From Torymus aiolomorphi (Eukaryota; Arthropoda; Insecta; Hymenoptera; Torymidae): 64,000 nucleotides of DNA. Numbering within the stretch: the stretch's first letter is position 1; every line of letters starts with the position of its first letter. The translations under genes and the position numbers were made by a program. This document shows positions 35,706 to 49,639 of this stretch, piece by piece. The notes under the pieces were generated by a model. That model had not been told where the DNA came from and ran no database searches. It worked only from the letters and a program-made list of their open reading frames with translations. The DNA is taken from contig CM070876.1 of the NCBI GenBank assembly GCA_036365515.1, forward strand, positions 42,127,695-42,191,694. The letters run 5' to 3'.

Positions 35706-38700
35706 TTGGTTCCTAATTTTTTATCGGGTATTTTGTATCCTCAGAAAATAATTCCAGCAATAAAAAGTTTGGAAATACCAAACGCCGCGGAGAGAGAATT
35801 TTTTTTTGTTACTACCCCTATAATATCACCTCTTTGGGGGTGGTCCGGGGAGTCGATTTGGTTCCTAATTTTTTTGCGGGTATTGTTATCTCAGAAAATA
35901 ATTCCAGCAATAAAAAGTTTGGAAATACCAAACACCGCGGAGAGAGAATTTTTTTTCCGTTACTACCCCTATATAATCACCTTTTTGGGGGTGTTCCAGG
36001 GAGTCGATTTGGTTCCTAATTTTTTTGCGGGTATTTTGTATCCTCAGAAAATAATTCCAGCAATAAAAAGTTTGGAAATACCAAACGGCGCGGAGAGAGA
36101 ATTTTTTTTCCGTTACTACCCCTATATAATCAGCTTCTCGGGGGTGTTCCGGGTAGTCGATTTGGTTCCTAATTTTTTGCGGGTATTTTGTATCCTCAGA
36201 AAATAATTCCAGCAATAAAAAGTTTGGAAATACCAAACGGCGCGGAGAGACAATTTTTTCCGTTACTACCCCTATATAATCAGCTTTTTGTGGGTGTTCC
36301 GGTGAGTCGATTTGGTTCCTAATTTTTTTTCGGGTATTTTGTATCCTCAGAAAATAATTCCAGCAATAAAAAGTTTGGAAATACCAAACGCCGCGGAGAG
36401 AGAATTTTTTTCCGTTACTACCCCTATATAATCAGCTTTTTGGGGGTGTTCCGGGTAGTCGATTTGGTTCCTAATTTTTTGCGGGTATTTTGTATCCTCA
36501 GAAAATAATTCCAGCAATAAAAAGTTTGGAAATACCAAACGCCGCAGAGAGAGAATTTTTTCCGTTACTACCCCTATATAATCAGCTTTTTGTGGGTGTT
36601 CCGGTGAGTCGATTTGGTTCCTAATTTTTTTTCGGGTATTTTGTATCCTCAGAAAATAATTCTAGCAATAAAAAGTTTGGAAATACCAAACGCCGCGGAG
36701 AGAGAATTTTTTTCCGTTACTACCCCTATATAATCAGCATTTTGGGGGTGTTCCGGGTAGTCGATTTGGTTCCTAATTTTTTTTGCGGGTATTTTGTATC
36801 CTCAGAAAATAATTCCAGCAATAAAAAGTTTGGAAATACCAAACGGCGCGGAGAGAGAATTTTTTTCCGTTACTACCCCTATATAATCAGCTTTTTGTGG
36901 GTGTTCCGGTGAGTCGATTTGGTTCCTAATTTTTTTTCGGGTATTTTGTATCCTCAGAAAATAATTCCAGCAATAAAAAGTTTGGAAATACCAAACGCCA
37001 CGGAGAGAGAATTTTTTTTCCGTCACGACCCCTATATAATCAGCTTTTTTGGGGTGTTCCGGGGAGTCGATTTGGTTCCTAATTTTTTTGCGGGTATTTT
37101 GTTAACTCAGAAAATAATTCCAGCAATAAAAAGTTTGGAAATACCAAACGTCGCGGAGAGAGAATTTTTTTTCCGTTACTACCCCTATATAATCAGCTTT
37201 TTGGGGATGTTCCGGGTAGTCGATTTGGTTCCTAATTTTTTTTGCGAGTATTTTGTATCCTCAGAAAATAATTCCAGCAATAAAAAGTTTGGAAATACCA
37301 AACGCCGCGGAGAGAGAATTTTTTTTCCGTCACGCTATATATAATCTGATGTTTGGGGGTTTTCTAGGGAGTGGATTTAGTTCATAATTTTTTTACGAGT
37401 AGTTTGTGTGCTCATAAAATACTTCAAACAATAAAAAGTTTGGAAATACCAAACGCCGCGGAGAGAGAATTTTTTCCGTTACTACCCCTATATAATCAGC
37501 TTTTTGGGGGTGTTCCGTTGAGTCGATTTGGCTCCTAATTTTTTGCGGGTATTTTGTATCCTTAGACAATAATTCCAGCATTAAAAAGTTTGGAAATACC
37601 AAACGCCACGGAGAGAGAATTTTTTTCCGTCACGACCCCTATATAATCAGCTTTTTTGGGGTGTTCCGGGGAGTCAATTTGGTTCCTAATTTTTTTGCGG
37701 GTATTTTGTTACCTCAGAAAATAATTCCAGCAATAAAAAGTTTGGAAATACCAAACGCCGCGGAGAGAGAATTTTTTTCCGTTACTACCCCTATATAATC
37801 ACCTCTTTGGGGGTGGTCCGGGGAGTCGATTCGGTTCCTAATTTTTTTGCGGGTATTTTGTATCCTCAGAAAATAATTCCAACAATAAAAAGTTTGGAAA
37901 TATCAAACGGCGCGGACAGAGAATTTTTTTCCGTTACTACCCCTATATAATCAGCTTTTTGTTGGTGTTCCGGTGAGTCGATTTGGTTCCTAATTTTTTA
38001 TCGGGTATTTTGTATCCTCAGAAAATAATTCCAGCAATAAAAAGTTTGGAAATACCAAACGCCGCGGAGAGAGAATTTTTTTTTGTTACTACCCCTATAA
38101 TATCACCTCTTTGGGGGTGGTCCGGGGAGTCGATTTGGTTCCTAATTTTTTTGCGGGTATTGTTATCTCAGAAAATAATTCCAGCAATAAAAAGTTTGGA
38201 AATACCAAACACCGCGGAGAGAGAATTTTTTTTCCGTTACTACCCCTATATAATCACCTTTTTGGGGGTGTTCCAGGGAGTCGATTTGGTTCCTAATTTT
38301 TTTGCGGGTATTTTGTATCCTCAGAAAATAATTCCAGCAATAAAAAGTTTGGAAATACCAAACGGCGCGGAGAGAGAATTTTTTTTCCGTTACTACCCCT
38401 ATATAATCAGCTTCTCGGGGGTGTTCCGGGTAGTCGATTTGGTTCCTAATTTTTTTGCGGGTATTTTGTATCCTCAGAAAATAATTCCAGCAATAAAAAG
38501 TTTGGAAATACCAAACGGCGCGGAGAGACAATTTTTTTCCGTTACTACCCCTATATAATCAGCTTTTTGTGGGTGTTCCGGTGAGTCGATTTGGTTCCTA
38601 ATTTTTTTTCGGGTATTTTGTATCCTCAGAAAATAATTCCAGCAATAAAAAGTTTGGAAATACCAAACGCCGCGGAGAGAGAATTTTTTTCCGTTACTAC

Positions 38701-40260
38701 CCCTATATAATCAGCTTTTTGGGGGTGTTCCGGGTAGTCGATTTGGTTCCTAATTTTTTTGCGGGTATTTTGTATCCTCAGAAAATAATTCCAGCAACAA
38801 AAAGTTTGGAAATACCAAACGGCGCGGAGAGAGAATTTTTTTCCGTTACTACCCCTATATAATCAGCTTTTTGTGGGTGTTCCGGTGAGTCGATTTGGTT
38901 CCTAATTTTTTTTCGGGTATTTTGTATCCTCAGAAAATAATTCTAGCAATAAAAAGTTTGGAAATACCAAACGCCGCTGAGAGAGAATTTTTTTCCATTA
39001 CTACCCCTATATAATCAGCATTTTGGGGGTGTTCCGGGTAGTCGATTTGGTTCCTAATTTTTTTTGCGGGTATTTTGTATCCTCAGAAAATAATTCCAGC
39101 AATAAAAAGTTTGGAAATACCAAACGGCGCGGAGAGAGAATTTTTTTCCGTTACTACCCCTATATAATCAGCTTTTTGTGGGTGTTCCGGTGAGTCGATT
39201 TGGTTCCTAATTTTTTTTCGGGTATTTTGTATCCTCAGAAAATAATTCCAGCAATAAAAAGTTTGGAAATACCAAACGCCACGGAGAGAGAATTTTTTTT
39301 CCGTCACGACCCCTATATAATCAGCTTTTTTGGGGTGTTCCGGGGAGTCGATTTGGTTCCTAATTTTTTTGCGGGTATTTTGTTAACTCAGAAAATAATT
39401 CCAGCAATAAAAAGTTTGGAAATACCAAACGTCGCGGAGAGAGAATTTTTTTTCCGTTACTACCCCTATATAATCAGCTTTTTGGGGATGTTCCGGGTAG
39501 TCGATTTGGTTCCTAATTTTTTTTGCGAGTATTTTGTATCCTCAGAAAATAATTCCAGCAATAAAAAGTTTGGAAATACCAAACGCCGCGGAGAGAGAAT
39601 TTTTTTTCCGTCACGACCCCTATATAATCTGATGTTTGGGGGTTTTCTAGGGAGTGGATTTAGTTCATAATTTTTTTACGAGTAGTTTGTGTGCTCATAA
39701 AATACTTCAAACAATAAAAAGTTTGGAAATACCAAACGCCGCGGAGAGAGAATTTTTTCCGTTACTACCCCTATATAATCAGCTTTTTGGGGGTGTTCCG
39801 TTGAGTCGATTTGGCTCCTAATTTTTTGCGGGTATTTTGTATCCTCATAAAATACTTCAAACAATAAAAAGTTTGGAAATACCCAACGCCGCGGAGAGAG
39901 AATTTTTTCCGTTACTACCCCTATATAATCAGCTTTTTGGGGGTGTTCCGTTGAGTCGATTTGGCTCCTAATTTTTTGCGGGTATTTTGTATCCTTAGAC
40001 AATAATTCCAGCATTAAAAAGTTTGGAAATACCAAACGCCACGGAGAGAGAATTTTTTTTCCGTCACGACCCCTATATAATCAGCTTTTTCGGGGTGTTC
40101 CGGGGAGTCAATTTGGTTCCTAATTTTTTTGCGGGTATTTTGTTACCTCAGAAAATAATTCCAGCAATAAAAAGTTTGGAAATACCAAACGCCGCGGAGA
40201 GAGAATTTTTTTCCGTTACTACCCCTATATAATCAGCTTTTTGGGGGTGTTCCGGGTAGT
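35706..40260 (+). repeat. Fifteen-monomer higher-order repeat, two tandem copies
   Basis: About 2,280 bp (15 monomers) starting at 35,706 is repeated from 37,983. Diagnostic variants keep the same order and spacing; four landmark pairs are offset by 2,277-2,283 bp. Differences are rare, for example CACGCTATAT at about 37,330 versus CACGACCCCTATAT in the second copy, and one extra monomer near 39,840. This pattern indicates recent unequal exchange or segmental duplication. Confidence 0.78.
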
Positions 40261-41145
40261 CGATTTGGTTCCTAATTTTTTTGCGGGTATTTTGTATCCT
40301 CAGAAAATAAATCCAGCAATAAAACGTTTGGAAATACCAAACGGCGCGGAGAGAGAATTTTTTTCCGTTACTACCCCTATATAATCAGCTTTTTGTGGGT
40401 GTTCCGATGAGTCGATTTGGTTCCTAATTTTTTTTCGGGTATTTTGTATCCTCAGAAAATAATTCCAGCAATAAAAAGTTTGGAAATACCAAACGCCGCG
40501 GAGAGAGAATTTTTTTTTGTTACTACCCCTATATAATCACCTTTTTGGGGTGGTCCGGGAGTCGATTTGGTTCCTAATTTTTTTGCGGGCATTGTTATCT
40601 CAGAAAATAATTCCAGCAATAAAAAGTTTGGAAATACCAAACACCGCGGAGAGAGAATTTTTTTCCGTTACTACCCCTATATAATCACCTTTTGGGGGTG
40701 TTCCAGGGAGTCGATTTGGTTCCTAATTTTTTCCGGGTATTTTGTATCCTCAGAAAATAATTCCAGCAATAAAAAGTTTGGAAATACCAAACGGCGCGGA
40801 GAGAGAATTTTTTTTCCGTTACTACCCCTATATAATCAGCTTTTTGGGGGTGTTCCGTTGAGTCGATTTGGCTCCTAATTTTTTGCGGGTATTTTGTATC
40901 CTCATAAAATACTTCAAACAATAAAAAGTTTGGAAATACCAAACGCCGCGGACAGAGAATTTTTTCCGTTACTACCCCTATATAATCAGCTTTTTGGGGG
41001 TGTTCCGGGTAGTCGATTTGGTTCCTAATTTTTTTGCGGGTATTTTGTATCCTCAGAAAATAAATCCAGCAATAAAAAGTTTGGAAATACCAAACGCCGC
41101 GGAGAGAGAATTTTTTTTTGTTACTACCCCTATATAATCACCTCT

Positions 41146-43641
41146 TTGGGGGTGGTCCGGGGAGTCGATTTGGTTCCTAATTTTTTTGCGGGCATTGTTA
41201 TCTCAGAAAATAATTCCAGCAATAAAAAGTTTGGAAATACCAAACACCGCGGAGAGAGAATTTTTTTTCCGTTACTACCCCTATATAATCACCTTTTTGG
41301 GGGTGTTCCAGGGAGTCGATTTGGTTCCTAATTTTTTTGCGGGTATTTTGTATCCTCAGAAAATAATTCCAGCAATAAAAAGTTTGGAAATACCAAACGG
41401 CGCGGAGAGAGAATTTTTTTTCCGTTACTACCCCTATATAATCAGCTTTTTGGGGGTGTTCCGTTGAGTCGATTTGGCTCCTAATTTTTTGCGGGTATTT
41501 TGTATCCTCATAAAATACTTCAAACAATAAAAAGTTTGGAAATACCAAACGCCGCGGAGAGAGAATTTTTTTCCGTTACTACCCCTATATAATCAGCTTT
41601 TTGGGGGTGTTCCGGGTAGTCGATTTGGTTCCTAATTTTTTTGCGGGTATTTTGTATCCTCAGAAAATAAATCCAGCAATAAAAAGTTTGGAAATACCAA
41701 ACGCCGCGGAGAGAGAATTTTTTTTTGTTACTACCCCTATATAATCACCTCTTTGGGGGTGGTCCGGGGAGTCGATTTAGTTCCTAATTTTTTGCGGGCA
41801 TTGTTATCTCAGAAAATAATTCCAGCAATAAAAAGTTTGGAAATACCAAACACCGCGGAGAGAGAATTTTTTTTCCGTTACTACCCCTATATAATCACCT
41901 TTTTGGGGGTGTTCCAGGGAGTCGATTTGGTTCCTAATTTTTTTGCGGGTATTTTGTATCCTCAGAAAATAATTCCAGCAATAAAAAGTTTGGAAATACC
42001 AAACGGCGCGGAGAGAGAATTTTTTTTCCGTTACTACCCCTATATAATCAGCTTTTTGGGGGTGTTCCGGTGAGTCAATTTGGTTCCTAATTTTTTTGTG
42101 GGTATTTTGTTACCTCAGAAAATAATTCCAGCAATAAAAAGTTTGGAAATACCAAACGCCGCGGCGAGAGAATTTTTTCCGTTACTACTCCTATATAATC
42201 AGCTTTTTGGGGGTGTTCCGTTCAGTCGATTTGGCTCCTAATTTTTTTGCGGGTATTTTGTATCCTTAGACAATAATTCCAGCATTAAAAAGTTTGGAAA
42301 TACCAAACGCCACGGAGAGAGAATTTTTTTTCCGTCACGACCCCTATATAATCAGCTTTTTTGGGGTGTTCCGGGGAATCAATTTGGTTCCTAATTTTTT
42401 TGCGGGTATTTTGTTACCTCAGAAAATAATTCCAGTAATAAAAAGTTTGGAAATACCAAACGCCGCGGAGAGAGAATTTTTTTCCGTTACTACCCCTATA
42501 TAATCAGCTTTTTGGGGGTGTTCCGGGTAGTCGATTTGGTTCCTAATTTTTTTGCGGGTATTTTGTATCCTCAGAAAATAAATCCAGCAATAAAAAGTTT
42601 GGAAATACCAAACGCCGCGGAGAGAGAATTTTTTTTTGTTACTACCCCTATATAATCACCTCTTTGGGGGTGGTACGGGGAGTCGATTTGGTTCCTAATT
42701 TTTTTGCGGGCATTGTTATCTCAGAAAATAATTCCAGCAATAAAAAGTTTGGAAATACCAAACACCGCGGAGAGAGAATTTTTTTTCCGTTACTACCCCT
42801 ATATAATCACCTTTTGGGGGTGTTCCAGGAGTCGATTTGGTTCCTAATTTTTTTGCGGGTATTTTGTATCCTCAGAAAATAATTCCAGCAATAAAAAGTT
42901 TGGAAATACCAAACGGCGCGGAGAGAGAATTTTTTTTCCGTTACTACCCCTATATAATCAGCTTTTTGGGGGTGTTCCGTTGAGTCGATTTGGCTCCTAA
43001 TTTTTTGCGGGTATTTTGTATCCTCATAAAATACTTCAAACAATAAAAAGTTTGGAAATACCAAACGCCGCGGAGAGAGAATTTTTTTCCGTTACTACCC
43101 CTATATAATCAGCTTTTTGGGGGTGTTCCGGGTAGTCGATTTGGTTCCTAATTTTTTTGCGGGTATTTTGTATCCTCAGAAAATAAATCCAGCAATAAAA
43201 AGTTTGGAAATACCAAACGCCGCGGAGAGAGAATTTTTTTTTGTTACTACCCCTATATAATCACCTCTTTGGGGGTGGTCCGGGGAGTCGATTTGGTTCC
43301 TAATTTTTTTGCGGGCATTGTTATCTCAGAAAATAATTCCAGCAATAAAAAGTTTGGAAATACCAAACACCGCGGAGAGAGAATTTTTTTTCCGTTACTA
43401 CCCCTATATAATCACCTTTTTGGGGGTGTTCCAGGGAGTCGATTTGGTTCCTAATTTTTTTGCGGGTATTTTGTATCCTCAGAAAATAATTCCAGCAATA
43501 AAAAGTTTGGAAATACCAAACGGCGCGGAGAGAGAATTTTTTTTCCGTTACTACCCCTATATAATCAGCTTTTTGGGGTGTTCCGGTGAGTCAATTTGGT
43601 TCCTAATTTTTTTGTGGGTATTTTGTTACCTCAGAAAATAA
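41146..43641 (+). repeat. Repeated four- and six-monomer blocks in satellite
   Basis: A variant trio (CTCTTTGGGGGTGG monomer, short TATTGTTATC monomer, CACCGCGG monomer) recurs at 41,146, 41,753, 42,664 and 43,269, spaced by multiples of about 152 bp. The same trio occurs at 25,799, 30,969, 35,834 and 38,111. Confidence 0.7.
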
Positions 43642-46600
43642 TTCCAGCAATAAAAAATTTGGAAATACCAAACGCCGAGGCGAGAGAATTATTTCGGTTT
43701 GTAATCCTATATAATTAACTTTTTGGGGGTATTCCGTTGAGTCGATTTGGCTCCTAATTTTTTTGCGGGTATTTTGTATCCTTAGACAATAATTCCAGCA
43801 TTAAAAAGTTTGGAAATACCAAACGCCACGGAGAGAGAATTTTTTTTCCGTCACGACCCCTATATAATCAGCTTTTTTGGGGTGTTCCGGGGAATCAATT
43901 TGGTTCCTAATTTTTTTGCGGGTATTTTGTTACCTCAGAAAATAATTCCAGCAATAAAAAGTTTGGAAATACCAAACGCCGCGGAGAGAGAATTTTTTTC
44001 CGTTACTACCCCTATATAATCAGCTTTTTGGGGGTGTTCCGGGTAGTCGATTTGGTTCCTAATTTTTTTGCGGGTATTTTGTATCCTCAGAAAATAATTC
44101 CAGCAATAAAAAGTTTGGAAATACCAAACGGCGCGAAGAGAGAATTTTTTTCCGTTACTACCCCTATATAATCAGCTTTTTGTGGGTGTTCCGGTGAGTC
44201 GATTTGGTTCCTAATTTTTTTTCGGGTATTTTGTATCCTCAGAAAATAATTCCAGCAATAAAAAGTTTGGAAATACCAAACGCCGCGGAGAGAGAATTTT
44301 TTTCCGTTACTACCCCTATATAATCAGCTTTTTGTGGGTGTTCCGGTGAGTCGATTTGGTTCCTAATTTTTTTTCGGGTATTTTGTATCCTCAGAAAATA
44401 ATTCCAGCGATAAAAAGTTTGGAAATACCAAACGCCGCGAAGAGAGAATTTTTTTTTGTTACTACCCCTATATAATCACCTTTTTGGGGGTGGTCCGGGG
44501 AGTCGATTTGGTTCCTAATTTTTTTTCGGGTATTGTTATCTCAGAAAATAATTCCAGCAATAAAAAGTTTGGAAATACCAAACACCGCGGAGAGAGAATT
44601 TTTTTTCCGTTACTACCCCTATATAATTACCTTTTTGGGGGTGTTCCAGGGAGTCGATTTGGTTCCTATTTTTTTTGCGGGTATTTTGTATCCTCAGAAA
44701 ATAATTCCAGCAATAAAAAGTTTGGAAATACCAAACGGCGCGGAGAGAGAATTTTTTTTCCGTTACTACCCCTATATAATCAGCTTTTTGGGGGTGTTCC
44801 GGTGAGTCGATTTGGCTCCTAATTTTTTTGCGGGTATTTTGTATCCTTAGACAATAATTCCAGCATTAAAAAGTTTGGAAATACCAAACGCCACGGAGAG
44901 AATTTTTTTCCGTCACGACCCCTATATAATCAGCTTTTTTGGGGTGTTCCGGGGAATCAATTTGGTTCCTAATTTTTTTGCGGGTATTTTGTTACCTCAG
45001 AAAATAATTCCAGCAATAAAAAGCTTGGAAATACCAAACGCCGTGGAGAGAGAATTTTTTTCCGTTACTACCCCTATATAATCAGCTTTTTGGGGGTGTT
45101 CCGGGTAGTCGATTTGGTTCCTAATTTTTTTGCGGGTATTTTGTATCCTCAGAAAATAATTCCAGCAATAAAAAGTTTGGAAATACCAAACGGCGCGGAG
45201 AGTGAATTTTTTTCCGTTACTACCCCTATATAATCAGCTTTTTGTGGGTGTTCCGGTGAATCGATTTGGTTCCTAATTTTTTTTCGGATATTTTGTATCC
45301 TCAGAAAATAATTCCAGCAATAAAAAGTTTGGAAATACCAAACGCCACGGAGAGAGAATTTTTTTTCCGTCACGACCCCTATATAATCAGCTTTTTGTGG
45401 GTGTTCCGTTGAATCGATTTGGTTCCTAATTTTTTTTCGGATATTTTGTATCCTCAGAAAATAATTCCAGCAATAAAAAGTTTGGAAATACCAAACGCCG
45501 CTGAGAGAGAATTTTTTTCCGTTACTACCCCTATATAATCAGCTTTTTGTGGGTGTTCCGGTGAGTCGATTTGGTTCCTAATTTTTTTTCGGGTATTTTG
45601 TATCCTCAGAAAATAATTCCAGCAATAAAAAGTTTGGAAATACCAAACGCCGCGGAGAGAGAATTTTTTTCCGTTACTACCCCTATATAATCAGCTTTTT
45701 GGGGGTGTTCCGTTGAGTCGATTTGGTTCCTAATTTTTTTGCGGGTATTTTGTATCCTTAGACAATAATTCCAGCAATAAAAAGTTTGGAAATACCAAAC
45801 GCCACGGAGAGAGAATTTTTTTTCCGTCACGACTCCTATATAATCAGCTTTTTGGGGTGTTCCGGGGAGTCGATTTGGTTCCTAATTTTTTTGCGGGTAT
45901 TTTGTTAACTCAGAAAATAATTCCAGCAATAAAAAGTTTGGAAATACCAAACGCCGCGGAGAGAAAATTTTTTTCCGTTACTACCCCTATATAATCAGCT
46001 TTTTGGGGGTGTTCCGGGTAGTCGATTTGGTTCCTAATTTTTTTGCGGGTATTTTGTTACCTCAGAAAATAATTCCAGCAATAAAAAGTTTGGAAATACC
46101 AAACGCCGCGGAAAGAGAATTTTTTTCCGTTACTACCCCTATATAATCAGCTTTTTGGGGGTGTTCCGGGTAGTCGATTTGGTTCCTAATTTTTTTGCGG
46201 GTATTTTGTATCCTCAGAAAATAATTCCAGCAATAAAAAGTTTGGAAATACCAAACGGCGCGGAGAGAGAATTTTTTTCCGTTACTACCCCTATATAATC
46301 AGCTTTTTGTGGGTGTTCCGGTGAGTCGATTTGGTTCCTAATTTTTTTTCGGGTATTTTGTATCCTCAGAAAATACTTCCAGCAATAAAAAGTTTGGAAA
46401 TACCAAACGCCGCGGAGAGAGAATTTTTTTTGTTACTACCCCTATATAATCACCTTTTTGGGGGTGTTCCGGGGAGTCGATTTGGTTCCTAATTTTTTTG
46501 CCGGTATTGTTATCTCAGAAAATAATTCCAGCAATAAAAAGTTGGGAAATATCAAACACCGCGGAGAGAGAATTTTTTTCCGTTACTACCCCTATATAAT

Positions 46601-49490
46601 CAGCTTTTTGGGGGTGTTCCGGGTAGTCGATTTGGTTCCTAATTTTTTTGCGGGTATTTTGTATCCTCAGAAAATAATTCCAGCAATAAAAAGTTTGGAA
46701 ATACCAAACGGCGCGGAGAGAGAATTTTTTTCCGTTACTACCCCTATATAATCAGCTTTTTGTGGGTGTTCCGGTGAGTCGATTTGGTTCCTAATTTTTT
46801 TTCGTGTATTTTGTATCCTCATAAAATACTTCAAACAATAAAAAGTTTGGAAATACCAAACGCCGCGGAGAGAGAATTTTTTCCGTTACTACCCCTATAT
46901 AATCAGCTTTTTGGGGGTGTTCCGTTGAGTCGATTAGGCTCCTAATTTTTTGCGGGTATTTTGTATCCTTAGACAATAATTCCAGCATTAAAAAGTTTGG
47001 AAATACCAAACGCCACGGAGAGAGAATTTTTTTTCCGTCACGACCCCTATATAATCAGCTTTTTTGGGGTGTTCCGGGGAGTCAATTTGGTTCCTAATTT
47101 TTTTGCGGGTATTTTGTTACCTCAGAAAATAATTCCAGCAATAAAAAGTTTGGAAATACCAAACGCCGCGGAGAGAGAATTTTTTTCCGTTACTACCCCT
47201 ATATAATCAGCTTTTTGGGGGTGTTCCGGGTAGTCGATTTGGTTCCTAATTTTTTTGCGGGTATTTTGTATCCTCAGAAAATAATTCCAGCAATAAAAAG
47301 TTTGGAAATACCAAACGGCGCGGAGAGAGAATTTTTTTCCGTTACTACCCCTATATAATCAGCTTTTTGTGGGCGTTCTGGTGAGTCGATTTGGTTCCTA
47401 ATTTTTTTTCGGGTATTTTGTATCCTCAGAAAATAATTCAAGCAATAAAAAGTTTGGAAATACCAAACGCCGCGGAGAGAGAATTTTTTTCCGTTACTAC
47501 CCCTATATAATCAGCTTTTTGGGGGTGTTCCGGTGAGTCGATTTGGTTCCTAATTTTTTTTCGGGTATTTTGTATCCTCAGAAAATAATTCCAGCAATAA
47601 AAAGTTTGGAAATACCAAACGGCGCGGAGAGAGAATTTTTTTTCCGTTACAACCCCTATATAATCACCGTTTTGGGGGTGTTCCGGTGAGTCGATTTGGT
47701 TCCTAATTATTTTGCGGGTATTTTGTATCCTTAGACAATAATTCCAGCAATAAAAAGTTTGGAAATACCAAACGCCGCGGAGAGAGAATTTTTTCCCTTA
47801 CTACCCCAATATAATCAGTTTTTTGGGGGTGTTCCGGGTAGTCGATTTGGTTCCTAATTTTTTTGCGGGTATTTTGTATCCTCAGAAAATAATTGCAGCA
47901 ATAAAAAGTTTGGAAATACCAAACGGCGCGGAGAGAGAATTTTTTTTCCGTCACGACTCCTATATAATCAGCTTTTTTGGGGTGTTCCGGGGAGTCAATT
48001 TGGTTCCTAATTTTTTTTTGCGGGTATTTTGTTACCTCAGAAAATAATTCCAGCAATAAAAAGTTTGGAAATACCAAACGCCGCGGAGAGAGAATTTTTT
48101 TCCGTTACTATCCCTATATAATCAGCTTTTTGGGGGTATTCCGCGTAGTCGATTTGGTTCCTAATTTTTTCGCGGGTATTTTGTATCTTCAGAAAATAAT
48201 TCCAGCAATAAAAAGTTTGGAAATACCAAACTGCGTGGAGAGAGAATTTTTTTCCGTTACTACCCCTATATAATCAGCTTTTTGTGGGTGTTCCGGTAAG
48301 TGGATTTGGTTCCTAATTTTTTTTCGGGTATTTTGTATCCTCAGAAAATAATTCAAGCAATAAAAAGTTTGGAAATACCAAACGCCGCGGAGAGAGAATT
48401 TTTTTTCCGTCACGACCCCTATATAATCTGATGTTTGGGGGTTTTCTAGGTAGTGGATATAGTTCGTAATTTTTTTACGAGTAGTTTGTGTGCTCATAAA
48501 ATACTTCCAGCAATAAAAAGTTTGGAAATACCAAACGCCGCGGAGAGAGAATTTTTTTCCGTTACTACCCCTATATAATCACCTTTTTGTGGGTGTTCCG
48601 GGGAGTCGATTTGGTTCCTAATTTTTTTGCGGGTATTGTTATCTCAGAAAATAATTCCAGCAATAAAAAGTTTGGAAATACCAAACACCGCAGAGAGAGA
48701 TTTTTTTTCCGTTACTACCCCTATATAATCAGCTTTTTGGGGGTTTTCCGGGTAGTCGATTTGGTTCCTAATTTTTTTGCGGGTATTTTGTATCCTCAGA
48801 AAATAATTCCAGCAGTACAAAGTTTGGAAATACCAAACGGCGCGGAGAGAGAATTTTTTTCCGTTACTACCCCTATATAATCAGCGTTTTGGGGGTGTTC
48901 CGGTGAGTCGATTTGGTTCCTAATTTTTTTGCGGGTATTTTGTATCCTTAGACAATAATTCCAGCAATAAAAAGTTTGGAAATACCAAACGCCGTGGAGA
49001 GAGAATTTTTTTCCCTTACTACCCCAATATAATCAGCTTTTTGGGGGTGTTCCGGGTAGTCGATTTGGTTCCTAATTTTTTTGCGGGTATTTTGTATCCT
49101 CAGAAAATAATTCCAGCAATAAAAAGTTTGTAAATACCAAACGGCGCGGAGAGAGAATTTTTTTTCCGTTACTACCCCTATATAATCAGCTTTTTGGGGG
49201 TGTTCCGGTGAGTCGATTTGGTTCCTAATTTTTTTTCTGGTATTTTGTATCCTCAGAAAATAATTCAAGCAATAAAAAGTTTGGAAATACCAAACGCCGC
49301 GGTGAGAGAATTTTATTTCCGTCACGATCCCTATATAATCAGATGTTTGGGGGGTTTCCGGGGAGTGGATTTAGATCGTAATTTTTTTACGAGTAGTTTG
49401 TGTGCTCATAAAATACTTCCAGCAATAAAAAGTTTGGAAATACCAAACGGCGCGGTGAGAGAATTTTTTTCTCTTAGGTCATCTTACGAA

Positions 49491-49639
49491 TTCCGTGTTA
49501 GGGGTGGGGGGTAGTTTGGAATGGATTTATTTTAATCAGTTTTGATGTATTCTTCCATTATTTGTAGTATATTATGTCATCTATGTGAAAAAAAGTGGTT
49601 TTTGAAAATTGAATTTTCGTTGGATCGCAACGTTGCAAA
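49491..49639. repeat. Right spacer between satellite and TIR
   Basis: A short AT-rich spacer with a G-run (about 49,501-49,512). Its outer part, CAACGTTGCAAACTTCAAAC, mirrors the left inner TIR at 10,920-10,950. Confidence 0.6.

Larger units (their letters stand above)
23716..49490 (+). repeat. 152-bp satellite array, about 169 monomers
   Basis: Head-to-tail monomers of 152-153 bp fill 25.8 kb. A monomer contains AATTCCAGCAATAAAAAG, the dyad GTTTGGAAATACCAAAC, CGGAGAGAGAATTTTTTT, CCCCTATATAATCAGC, GAGTCGATTTGGTTCCTAAT and CGGGTATTTTGTATCCTCAG. Length variation is mostly in T-runs. Edge monomers (23,716-24,340 and 48,420-49,490) are more diverged and carry TGTGCTCATAAAATA in place of TATCCTCAGAAAATA; interior monomers are homogenised. 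Long open frames exist on both strands because 153 is divisible by three, but they break wherever a T-run changes length, so I do not call genes. No known satellite family is recognised. Confidence 0.96.

Noticed and set aside
23716..49490. Dozens of 60-190 codon open frames with a repeated IIPAIKSLEIPN pattern
   Set aside because: They arise because many monomers are 153 bp. Both strands are open, frames break whenever a T-run changes length, and no start or end context is conserved. The satellite explains them.
23716..49490. CENP-B box in the satellite
   Set aside because: The GTTTGGAAATACC segment resembles it only loosely and lacks the CGGGA end and the TTCG core.
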